NCBI GenBank assembly: GCA_934148535.1
Contig: CAKPDF010000017.1
Coordinates: 1 to 30,753 of the forward strand
Direction of reading: 5' to 3'
Length of the DNA stretch: 30,753 nucleotides
Source: an uncultured Bacilli bacterium
GTDB lineage: Bacteria > Bacillota_I > Bacilli_A > RF39 > UBA660
A program made the translations under genes and the position numbers. Position 1 is the stretch's first letter. Each line of letters begins with the position of its first letter. This document shows positions 6,489-13,937 of this stretch, piece by piece. The notes beneath the pieces were generated by a model. It was not told the DNA's origin. It was given only the letters and a program-made list of their open reading frames with translations, and did not search any database.

Positions 6489-8984
6489 ATGCTTAAAATA
6501 TTTCAAAAATTATTTGATAATGAATATAAAGAATTAAATAGATTTGAAAAAATTGCTGATCAGATTGACGCTCTTGATGAAGATATGCAGGGACTATCTG
6601 ATAGTGAATTAAAAGAATATACAGAAAGATTTAAAGAAAGACTTGCTAAAGGAGAAACATTAGAAGATATTTTAATAGAAGCTTTTGCAGTTTGTCGTGA
6701 AGCTTGCTATAGAGCTGTAAATATGAAACCATTTTATTGTCAATTATTAGGTGGACTTGCTATTCATTATGGTAATATTGCAGAAATGAAAACAGGTGAA
6801 GGAAAAACATTAACTTGTGTACTTCCTGCTTATTTGAATGCTTTGGATGGTAGAGGAGTTCATATTGTTACAGTTAATGAATTCTTATCATCTAGAGATG
6901 CTGAATGGATGGGAAATGTATTTCGTTTTTTAGGACTTACTGTAGGATTAAATTTAAGAGAGAAAAGTGCTGCTGAAAAGAGAGAGGCATATAACTGTGA
7001 TATAATGTATACTACTAATAATGAACTTGGATTTGATTATTTAAGAGATAATATGGTAGTAAAAAAAGAAAATAGAGTTCAAAGACCACTTAATTATTGT
7101 ATAGTTGATGAAGTCGATTCTATTTTGATAGATGAAGCTAGAACTCCTTTAATTATTTCAGGTGGAGTTGCTCAGAGTGCTAATTTGTATGTACAGGCTG
7201 ATAGTTTTGTTAAGAGTCTTACTGAAAATGAAGATTATATAATGGATGAGAAGACTAAAAGTATTAATCTTACTGAAGAGGGAAATCACAAGGCTGAAGC
7301 ACATTTTAATATTGATAATTTATATGATATTAATCATGCTTCTTTAGTACATCATATTCAAAATGCTTTGCGTGCTAATTACTTTATGCATAGAGATGTT
7401 GATTATGTTGTTAGTGATGATAAGATTGTTATAGTTGATCAATTTACTGGTAGATTGATGAAGGGGAGAGCTTTCTCTGAAGGATTACATCAAGCAATTC
7501 AAGCTAAAGAGGGTGTTACTATTGAACAAGAGACTAAGACTTTAGCTACTATTACATTTCAAAACTTGTTTAGAATGTATAATAAGTTATCTGGTATGAC
7601 TGGAACTGCTAAAACAGAGGAAGAGGAATTTAGAAATATTTACAATATGTATGTTGTTAGAATTCCTACTAATAAACCTGTAATAAGAGAGGATGCTGTA
7701 GATTTATTGTATCCTGGTAAAGAGGGTAAGTATTCTGCTATAGTAAAAGAAATAGAGAGAAGACATAATACTGGACAACCTGTTTTAGTTGGTACTATTG
7801 CAATTGAAACTTCAGAATTATTAAGTAAGATGCTTACTAAGAAAAAGATTCCACATGAAGTACTTAATGCTAAGAATAATGCAAGAGAGGCTGAAATAAT
7901 TGCTAAAGCAGGTGCTAAGGGTGCTGTTACTATTGCTACTAATATGGCTGGTCGTGGTACTGATATTAAATTAGGTGAAGGTGTTAAGGAATTAGGTGGA
8001 TTATGTGTTATTGGTACTGAGAGACATGAGTCAAGACGTATTGATAATCAGTTAAGAGGTCGTTCTGGTCGTCAAGGAGATCCTGGTTTTACACAATTTT
8101 ATGTATCTTTTGAAGATGATTTAATGGTAAGATTTGGTTCTGATAAATATAGAGATATGCTTGCTAATTTAGGATTTACTGGGGAACAAGTAGTACAAAA
8201 TAAAATGCTTGCTAAATCTTTTGAATCTGCTCAAAAGAGAGTTGAGGGTAATAACTTTGATATAAGAAAAAGATTACTAGAGTATGATGATGTTATGAAT
8301 AATCAAAGAGAGATTATTTATGCTAGAAGAAATGAAATTTTGGATAATGATTCTATTCATGAGTCTGTACTTAATTTATTTAAGGAACATATTACTTCTA
8401 TGGTTAATGATCATTTAATTCATAATAAAACTTTAGAAGATAATGACTATGATGAAATATTAGAAAGCGCTAACGAGAATTTACTTAAAGGTCATAGAAT
8501 AGCATTATCTGAAATTAAGGGAAAAGATAGTAATGATGTAATTGATTATATTTATGATATGGTTTTAAAAGATTATGAAGAGAAACTTGCTGATATTCCA
8601 GAAGAAATTAAAAATGAATTTGAGAAGGCTATTACTTTGAGAGTTATTGATAATTACTGGATGGAACATATTAGTATTATGAGTGGTTTAAGAGAAGGTA
8701 TTGGTCTTAGGGGATATGGTAATGTTAATCCATTACAGGCTTATACTATGGAAGGTTATGAGCTATTTGATAATATGCTTGCTAGAATAAATAAGGATGT
8801 TAGTATTTATTTGTTAAAGGCAGAAATAAGACAAAATATTGAAAGAAAAGAAGTAGTTAAAAAGAAAATAACTAATGATGGAAAAGACACTAAAAGAGTA
8901 CAGAAGAAAAGTGATAAGGTAGGTAGGAATGATCCTTGTCCATGTGGCTCTGGTAAGAAATATAAAAATTGCTGTGGAAAGTAG
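6489..8984 (+). CDS. secA: Protein translocase ATPase SecA
   Basis: SecA is the ATPase motor that drives preproteins through the SecYEG channel at the cytoplasmic membrane. The 831-aa length is typical for Bacillota. Visible motifs are Walker A GEGKT in AEMKTGEGKTL (about 98-108), the DEAD-box-like VDEVDSILIDEARTPL, the helicase motif NMAGRGTDIKLG, and ERHESRRIDNQLRGRSGRQG. The extreme C-terminus is the zinc-binding SEC-C motif DPCPCGSGKKYKNCCGK, which in homologues contacts SecB or ribosomes. No prfB follows, unlike many Bacillota; a Fic gene begins 25 nt later instead. The start is supported by a GGAGATGAT Shine-Dalgarno. Confidence 0.98.
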   Translation: MLKIFQKLFDNEYKELNRFEKIADQIDALDEDMQGLSDSELKEYTERFKERLAKGETLEDILIEAFAVCREACYRAVNMKPFYCQLLGGLAIHYGNIAEMKTGEGKTLTCVLPAYLNALDGRGVHIVTVNEFLSSRDAEWMGNVFRFLGLTVGLNLREKSAAEKREAYNCDIMYTTNNELGFDYLRDNMVVKKENRVQRPLNYCIVDEVDSILIDEARTPLIISGGVAQSANLYVQADSFVKSLTENEDYIMDEKTKSINLTEEGNHKAEAHFNIDNLYDINHASLVHHIQNALRANYFMHRDVDYVVSDDKIVIVDQFTGRLMKGRAFSEGLHQAIQAKEGVTIEQETKTLATITFQNLFRMYNKLSGMTGTAKTEEEEFRNIYNMYVVRIPTNKPVIREDAVDLLYPGKEGKYSAIVKEIERRHNTGQPVLVGTIAIETSELLSKMLTKKKIPHEVLNAKNNAREAEIIAKAGAKGAVTIATNMAGRGTDIKLGEGVKELGGLCVIGTERHESRRIDNQLRGRSGRQGDPGFTQFYVSFEDDLMVRFGSDKYRDMLANLGFTGEQVVQNKMLAKSFESAQKRVEGNNFDIRKRLLEYDDVMNNQREIIYARRNEILDNDSIHESVLNLFKEHITSMVNDHLIHNKTLEDNDYDEILESANENLLKGHRIALSEIKGKDSNDVIDYIYDMVLKDYEEKLADIPEEIKNEFEKAITLRVIDNYWMEHISIMSGLREGIGLRGYGNVNPLQAYTMEGYELFDNMLARINKDVSIYLLKAEIRQNIERKEVVKKKITNDGKDTKRVQKKSDKVGRNDPCPCGSGKKYKNCCGK

Positions 8985-9009
8985 CATAAAATAAGGGTGT
9001 GTAATAGTG

Positions 9010-9750
9010 ATGGAAGTAAGTAAGATAAAAAAAGCGTTAATAGACCAAAAAAATATTGGTTTATCTGGTAACCTTTATCATAAAACACAACTTGATTTTG
9101 CTTATAATACAAATCATATTGAAGGTTCTACAATAACACCTGATGAAACTGCAAGTATTTATGATACAGGGACTATTTTGACAAGTGGAGATAAAGTCAT
9201 TGTTTTAAAAGATGCTACTGAGACAAAAAATCATTTTACTTTATTTAAATATATGTTAGATACTATTGATGATAAACTAACTGAAGATATGATAAAGAAA
9301 TTTCATTTTATCTTAAAAGATGGTACTTTAACTGATATTGAAAAAGATTGGTTTAATGTTGGAGAATATAAAAAGAAGAGGAACTTTGTTGGTAATATAA
9401 CAACATCTCTACCAAGTAATGTGGCAACTGATATGAAAGAATTATTAGGTTGGTACAATAAAATAGACAAAAAGACAATTGAAGATATTATTGAATTTCA
9501 TGTTAGATTTGAAAAGATTCATCCTTTTCAAGATGGAAATGGTCGTATTGGTAGAATGATAATGTTTAGAGAGTGCTTACATAATGATATAATGCCTTTC
9601 TTTATTGAGGATAGAAATAAAGATTTTTATATGAGGGGTATTAAAGAATATCAAACAAATAATGAAAAAGGATATTTAATTGATACTTGTTTAAATAGTC
9701 AAGATAATTATGAAAAAATGGTTCATTACTTTTTGGAAGATAGTGAATAA
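9010..9750 (+). CDS. Class II Fic-family protein (likely AMPylase with N-terminal self-inhibitory helix)
   Basis: A complete Fic motif, HPFQDGNGRIGR, lies near residues 171-182, with the catalytic histidine and phosphate-binding GNGR loop intact. Fic enzymes usually transfer AMP from ATP to hydroxyl side chains of target proteins. The N-terminal TNHIEGS (about 34-40) fits the (S/T)xxxE(G/N) inhibitory motif, whose glutamate blocks ATP in the active site. In class II enzymes it lies N-terminal in the same chain, so the protein is predicted to be self-inhibited and need no separate antitoxin. A GTG at 9007 is directly adjacent; the ATG at 9010 has better spacing to AAGGGTG. It starts 25 nt after secA and may be co-transcribed. 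The target is unknown. Confidence 0.9.
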   Translation: MEVSKIKKALIDQKNIGLSGNLYHKTQLDFAYNTNHIEGSTITPDETASIYDTGTILTSGDKVIVLKDATETKNHFTLFKYMLDTIDDKLTEDMIKKFHFILKDGTLTDIEKDWFNVGEYKKKRNFVGNITTSLPSNVATDMKELLGWYNKIDKKTIEDIIEFHVRFEKIHPFQDGNGRIGRMIMFRECLHNDIMPFFIEDRNKDFYMRGIKEYQTNNEKGYLIDTCLNSQDNYEKMVHYFLEDSE

Positions 9751-9765
9751 TGTAAATGATATAAT

Positions 9766-9827
9766 AAGAATATACAAATAAGGATTATAACTATGTAAAA
9801 TTAGTTTCTTAAGTATATTCTTTTTTA
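9766..9827 (+). terminator. Intrinsic terminator-like hairpin after fic
   Basis: AAGAATATAC (9766-9775) pairs with GTATATTCTT (9813-9822), and the right arm runs into a T-tract to 9826. The loop is unusually long (37 nt). The same GAATATAC/GTATTC stem type closes infB at 29369-29392, supporting a terminator role. Confidence 0.55.
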
Positions 9828-9976
9828 TAAGAGATAGTTATTGGATAATAAGTGAACTGTCAACAGACTCTAATATAGCCAAACTATGTTTATCTATTAA
9901 ACTTATTTTATTTTTGGGTTTATACTCATATCTTTCTATCATTAATATAAACTTATTTAATGTAATTTACTCATAT
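9828..9976. other. Gene-poor spacer with a doubtful minus-strand mini-frame
   Basis: This lies between the fic terminator and the terminator of the convergent transglutaminase-like gene. The only frame of note is on the minus strand (9838-9942, 34 codons, starting MIERYEYKPK). It has no Shine-Dalgarno and no recognisable family. It reads like a gene remnant rather than a functional gene. Confidence 0.4.
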
Positions 9977-10012
9977 AAAAACCTCGTTTCCTTTTTCAAA
10001 GAAACTGGGTTA
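9977..10012 (-). terminator. Intrinsic terminator of the transglutaminase-like gene
   Basis: Read on the minus strand, AACCCAGTTTC and GAAACGAGGTT form a stem with a small internal mismatch around TTTGAAAAAG, followed by TTTTTAT. It lies 20 nt beyond the stop codon of the minus-strand gene ending at 10032. Confidence 0.75.
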
Positions 10013-10031
10013 ATATCAATTTTTTCTTGTT

Positions 10032-11459
10032 TTAAATTATGCTATTTTCTTTTCTAAATTTCATGGCTTCTTCTGTATTTTTGGCTAGGTATTTACCAAT
10101 ATTTGGTTCATAATATTGATAGTAATCTTCTTTAGTATCATCTATTATTCCACGGTAGAAAGCAAGTTCATTAATGGCATAATATGGATTTAAACGACGA
10201 TTTAATTCAGCAATTTTAATTTCTTCTGCTAATACTAAACTACTTATTTTTTCACTACTTATTAAACCTGCTTTTATTTGTTCTAAAATAGCAATTTTTT
10301 CATTTTTATTTAGGTATTCATAATATCTATCATAAACTAGTTCTTCTAAGTATTTAATGTAATCTGATGGTGCTTTAAAGTATTTTCTTTTTAAGATATT
10401 TTGTTTATAAGAGAATAAATCGGCATATATGGTTTTTATAGAAATATTTCCACTTACTTGTGGTGGAAGTTGATCTATAAATTTATGATAGTAGGCAAAA
10501 ATTTCATAGCCATCCATATTGTTTGGTACATCTAATTTATGTAAATATTTTCTTGCTGCTTCTAGAAATTTAAATAGTTCTTTCGAGTCGTCAAATCTAC
10601 GTTTTTTTTGATTAAAAAGTTCGCTAGAATTAAGTAATCTATTTACTAAGTATCCTTCTACAGCATCTATATAGCCTAAACTTATATCTAAATCTTCATT
10701 ATCTCTTTTACGTTCAAGTATTTTTTTTGCAGTGTCATCTCTTAAATAACAATTGAAAACATTGCCTAATTTTAAACCACTATATTCTTGTGGTAAGATA
10801 TAAAATCCAGTTGTTTCACTTATTGCTTTAGCATTACTAAAATCAATAGAATTTCTAATATAATCAGTTGCATCGGCAATGATTATTTCATCATTATGTA
10901 AGTTTATTTCGCACCATCTATGGTCTTGACTGGGAATTTGCATTATTTTATTTTCAATTCCAAAATAATTTAAAATATATGAATATAGTTGTGACCATTG
11001 GCTACATACTACGTATGAAAATAATTTAGCGTTTTTTACATCGATAGGAGTATTAACTATAATTTGTTTTTGTTCATCAGAAACTTTGGTGTATGAAATA
11101 TCATAATATAGGTTACGAGCTAATTCAATGTATACATATCTAGCAATTAATTTTGGATCAGTTAATCTTCTAGCTTTAACTTTATTAATTATGTAGTCAG
11201 TCAAACTATCAGTGACTAAATTTATAGGAACTTTGCTATTTTTTGTTTTATTTTCAGAATTTCTGCTTATAATTAATTTTAATTTATTTTCAACGTCTTT
11301 AATTATTTTTTCATAACCATTTTTGTCGATAACTTTTAACCTTTCTAAATAATTTTTAGCTGTTGATGTTTGATTTAATAAATCTTTTTCATAATTTGAA
11401 CTTACGTCACATGAATGAATGAAGTTTAACATTTCTTTTAATTCTAATTCGGTTCTCAT
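10032..11459 (-). CDS. Transglutaminase-like (papain-fold) protein
   Basis: The 475-aa protein has a Cys-His-Asp arrangement typical of the transglutaminase-like superfamily. C152 is in VVCSQWSQLYSYILNYFGIE, H180 in QDHRWCEI and D196 in IIIADATD. The spacing and the helix after the cysteine match bacterial transglutaminase-like cysteine peptidases or acyl-transfer enzymes. No signal peptide or membrane segment is seen, so it is probably cytoplasmic. The first ~90 residues and the ~250-residue C-terminal part are charged, helical and unrecognised. The ATG at 11459 is preceded by AGAGGGGGAA at good distance; an upstream in-frame start at 11501 would overlap the promoter and is rejected. It is the only confident minus-strand gene and has its own promoter and terminator. 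Biological role unknown. Confidence 0.8.
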   Translation of the reverse strand: MRTELELKEMLNFIHSCDVSSNYEKDLLNQTSTAKNYLERLKVIDKNGYEKIIKDVENKLKLIISRNSENKTKNSKVPINLVTDSLTDYIINKVKARRLTDPKLIARYVYIELARNLYYDISYTKVSDEQKQIIVNTPIDVKNAKLFSYVVCSQWSQLYSYILNYFGIENKIMQIPSQDHRWCEINLHNDEIIIADATDYIRNSIDFSNAKAISETTGFYILPQEYSGLKLGNVFNCYLRDDTAKKILERKRDNEDLDISLGYIDAVEGYLVNRLLNSSELFNQKKRRFDDSKELFKFLEAARKYLHKLDVPNNMDGYEIFAYYHKFIDQLPPQVSGNISIKTIYADLFSYKQNILKRKYFKAPSDYIKYLEELVYDRYYEYLNKNEKIAILEQIKAGLISSEKISSLVLAEEIKIAELNRRLNPYYAINELAFYRGIIDDTKEDYYQYYEPNIGKYLAKNTEEAMKFRKENSII

Positions 11460-11491
11460 AATTTTTTCCCCCTCTTTTTTTAGTAGTGTGT

Positions 11492-11520
11492 ATTCTAGCA
11501 CAAATGTTCGCTTTTGTCAA
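11492..11520 (-). promoter_or_regulatory. Strong sigma-A promoter for the transglutaminase-like gene
   Basis: On the minus strand, TTGACA (11515-11520) is a perfect -35. After a 17-bp spacer comes TAGAAT (11492-11497), with TGC in front giving an extended -10. Transcription should start about 25 nt before the ATG. Confidence 0.85.
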
Positions 11521-11560
11521 ATTAAGAAAAAATTTTCTAAGTTAAATTTTGTGATATATG

Positions 11561-11569
11561 TGATATAAT
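11561..11569 (+). promoter_or_regulatory. Extended -10 promoter for the WYL-regulator gene
   Basis: TGATATAAT is a perfect extended -10 (TGnTATAAT). No good -35 is visible upstream. It lies about 150 nt before the WYL gene and diverges from the minus-strand promoter at 11492-11520. The long AT-only leader shows no clear structure. Confidence 0.5.
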
Positions 11570-11719
11570 AATTGGTACATAGGTGAATATTCTAATATAT
11601 ATAAATTAAATGTTATTTGTTAACTAAACAGAGTACAATTTAGTTTATTTGGTTCTTAAAATAAAAAGTATGTTGATAAACTTTAAATAAATAACTTTAT
11701 TTAATGGAGGGTGGTTTTT

Positions 11720-12322
11720 ATGTCTAAAGTATCTAATGTTATAACGATGTTAGGATTGTTACAGACAGGTAAAAAATATAGTATTAATGAACTTTCTAAT
11801 AAACTTGAAGTTTCAGAAAGAATGATTAGAGTTTATAAAGAGGACTTAGAAAAAGCAGGAATTTATATAGACACAATTATGGGACCATATGGTGGATATG
11901 TATTAAATCAATCTGTTCGTATGCCTGTAAGAAAGTTTAAATTAAAAGATGCTAAATTGTTAGATGAATATATTACAAGTGAGAAAGATAAAAAGAAGAG
12001 AGAGGAGCTTATTATACTTCAAGATAAAATTAGAGGTGTTTATTCAGGAAGCAAGCAAGAAGAAAATGAATTAAATTTAAAAGAAGAAAATGGTAAGAAA
12101 TATAATTTATTAACCAAGGCTATAAGAGAAAAAAGAAAAGTTAAGATATTGTATTATTCGTATGGTAAGGGTGAGAATGAAAGAATTATAGATCCGGCAG
12201 AAATGTTTCTATTTCAAGATGGTTGGTATTGTGCTGCTTTTTGTGAAAAAAAACAAGATATTAGACATTTTGAGTTAAAAAGAATAATAAAATGTGAATT
12301 ATTAAATGAAAAATATGAGTAG
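11720..12322 (+). CDS. HTH-WYL domain transcriptional regulator
   Basis: The N-terminus is a winged helix-turn-helix of the DeoR/HTH_11 type (YSINELSNKLEVSERMIRVY, about 20-39). The second half is a WYL domain with QDGWYCAAFCEKKQDIRHFE followed by LKRI (about 168-191). WYL domains bind small ligands or nucleic acids, and these proteins regulate neighbouring genes, often in defence or stress loci. The length of 200 aa is short but both domains are present. The ATG at 11720 is 8 nt after a strong GGAGGG; a GTG at 11711 overlaps that Shine-Dalgarno and is rejected. The next gene, a SIS-domain protein, begins 52 nt downstream behind a hairpin and is the likely regulated partner. That link is inference from context. 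Confidence 0.88.
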   Translation: MSKVSNVITMLGLLQTGKKYSINELSNKLEVSERMIRVYKEDLEKAGIYIDTIMGPYGGYVLNQSVRMPVRKFKLKDAKLLDEYITSEKDKKKREELIILQDKIRGVYSGSKQEENELNLKEENGKKYNLLTKAIREKRKVKILYYSYGKGENERIIDPAEMFLFQDGWYCAAFCEKKQDIRHFELKRIIKCELLNEKYE

Positions 12323-12334
12323 ACGAAATATTTC

Positions 12335-12374
12335 CTCCTTTTAAGTTATACTTGACTTGAAGGGAGATTTTTTT
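12335..12374 (+). promoter_or_regulatory. Terminator-like hairpin that hides the Shine-Dalgarno of the SIS gene
   Basis: CTCCTTTTAAG (12335-12345) can pair over 11 bp, including two G-U pairs, with CTTGAAGGGAG (12356-12366) around a 10-nt loop. It is followed by ATTTTTTT and then the ATG at 12375. The right arm contains AGGGAG, the only Shine-Dalgarno for the next gene. The element has the form of an intrinsic terminator for the WYL gene and at the same time would block translation of the SIS gene when folded. Confidence 0.7.
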
Positions 12375-13649
12375 ATGGAAAATAAAGAATTTGTAATGTT
12401 TATTTTAAATGATGAATATATGTTGTGGTTATCAAAATTTATAGAGAAATATAATAAATTTGATGATTGTTATTTTGTTCATTATGGTAAAGAAATTTTA
12501 AGTGAAAGGGATAAAATATTTATATATAATTTAGAAATATTATTTGATGAATTAAATAAATATAGTATTAAAACGGGTATTGTAGGTAAAAATACATTTT
12601 GTTATATGTTAAAATATAATAGTAAAATATATAAAATTTATGATAATACTGATTGTTATTGTTGCTGTATTGGTGAGTATAATGATAGAATTCCTACAAT
12701 AGATTACAATCAATTTAAAAAGTATTATCAACAGAGTATGCAAATTAATTTTGAACTTTTAAATGATAGGATTGCTGATTCATTATATAATACAGACTTA
12801 GATTATATTAATAGTGAATTATCAAAATTAAGTGAGCCAACTTTATTTAGTGGGGTTGGTGGTTCAAGTGTAGTTAGCGAATTTGGGGCAAAGGTTATAA
12901 ATTTTAAAAACGATATAGTTTCAGTAAATAGTGAGCCAAGGGACTTGCTGTATCGAAATAATAAACCATTTAAAAATGTTGTGTCGTGTAGTTATAGTGG
13001 GAACAATTATGGTGTGAAACTATCTTTTAGTGGTTCTTTAAAAAAATATTTGTTATCTAACAATTCTTTTGGGGATAGTAATGTGACTTATTTAAAATAT
13101 AATACTAGTATTGAAAAAGAAAATAGTTTTATTTCTCTTGGTGCGACATTAATTCCTGTTAGTATATTATTAAATTATTATTTAGATGGAGAGATTAATT
13201 TGATTTTAGATTGTATTGAGAAAACTACATTTAATTTTAATTTGGTAGGTAATATTTATGAAATATATAGTGGATATGATACAAGTACAGCATCTAAGTA
13301 TTTGGAATCAACAATGGTTGAATCTGGTATGGGAATACCAATAGTTCATGATAAATATTCTTTTTGTCATGGTAGAGGTAATTTTGGCTATAACTATAAA
13401 GGAACAGCTATTTATTATAACAAAAATACTGAATTTGATAAAATGATGTTAGAAGAATTAAAAAAATACTATTATTTAATAATTACAATAGATTCAAAAT
13501 TTAAAGATCAAATTTTAGATGATTATCAAATGCTTATTCAAAGTATGTATTTAACAAAATATATTGCTGAAAAAAGATCTATAGATTTATCAAAAATTAA
13601 TTATTCTCCAATTGTAAAAAAGATTTATAAATATAACAAACAAATTTAA
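12375..13649 (+). CDS. SIS (sugar isomerase) domain protein of unknown function
   Basis: The 424-aa protein shows a SIS phosphosugar-binding fold. A glycine/serine loop FSGVGGSSVVSEFGAKVI (about 158-175) is followed by VVSCSYSGNNYGVKLSF (about 202-218), the SxSG phosphosugar-binding signature. A second half (from about 255) resembles another SIS repeat (YEIYSGYDTSTASKYLEST) and carries HGRGNF near 332-337 where related isomerases have an HGP-type motif. The N-terminal ~110 residues with a CYCCC cluster are not recognised. No membrane segment is seen. Related proteins isomerise or sense phosphosugars or sugar nucleotides; the substrate here is unknown. The start is the ATG at 12375; the TTG at 12357 lies inside the upstream hairpin. 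It pairs with the upstream WYL regulator. No clear terminator follows. Confidence 0.75.
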   Translation: MENKEFVMFILNDEYMLWLSKFIEKYNKFDDCYFVHYGKEILSERDKIFIYNLEILFDELNKYSIKTGIVGKNTFCYMLKYNSKIYKIYDNTDCYCCCIGEYNDRIPTIDYNQFKKYYQQSMQINFELLNDRIADSLYNTDLDYINSELSKLSEPTLFSGVGGSSVVSEFGAKVINFKNDIVSVNSEPRDLLYRNNKPFKNVVSCSYSGNNYGVKLSFSGSLKKYLLSNNSFGDSNVTYLKYNTSIEKENSFISLGATLIPVSILLNYYLDGEINLILDCIEKTTFNFNLVGNIYEIYSGYDTSTASKYLESTMVESGMGIPIVHDKYSFCHGRGNFGYNYKGTAIYYNKNTEFDKMMLEELKKYYYLIITIDSKFKDQILDDYQMLIQSMYLTKYIAEKRSIDLSKINYSPIVKKIYKYNKQI

Positions 13650-13937
13650 TTGTCTAAAGTTAATTATAGTATTGTTTATTTTTTTAGATATAATTATGTC
13701 TATAATTTAATGACACTAATGATAAAATAGACAATATTATGAAAAAGGTAAACTTGGTATAAGTAAGAAATAAAACATTTACATTATTTTTAACTTATGA
13801 TATGATTACTTTGATATTTATAACAAGGAAAATGATAAAATTTAAAAAGCAAAGAAGAATTTATTAAATCTAAAAAACATGAATAAAAAATAAATTTAGC
13901 GAGGACATGATTATTTTATAAAAGGGAGGTTAATTAT
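13650..13937. other. AT-rich spacer with promoter and acetyltransferase-tail remnant
   Basis: This 288-nt gap holds a promoter (13778-13806) and a 12-codon frame at 13832-13867 encoding MIKFKKQRRIY. That frame's DNA closely matches the tail of the GNAT fragment at 15738-15760. It looks like the scar of a deleted acetyltransferase gene. The remaining sequence shows no gene. Confidence 0.5.
13778..13806 (+). promoter_or_regulatory. Predicted sigma-A promoter upstream of the truncated RhuM gene
   Basis: TTTACA (13778-13783) and TATGAT (13801-13806), each 5 of 6, have a 17-bp spacer. The stretch around the -10 resembles the hpf promoter at 4635-4663. It is 131 nt from the RhuM ATG and may originally have served a deleted gene. 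Confidence 0.6.

Noticed and set aside
8807..9112. Minus-strand frame across the secA-fic junction
   Set aside because: It is antisense to the conserved SEC-C end of SecA and the Fic start, has no family resemblance and no Shine-Dalgarno.
9838..9942. 34-codon minus-strand frame between the fic and transglutaminase-like terminators
   Set aside because: No Shine-Dalgarno, no family, and bounded by terminators; kept only as a spacer description.
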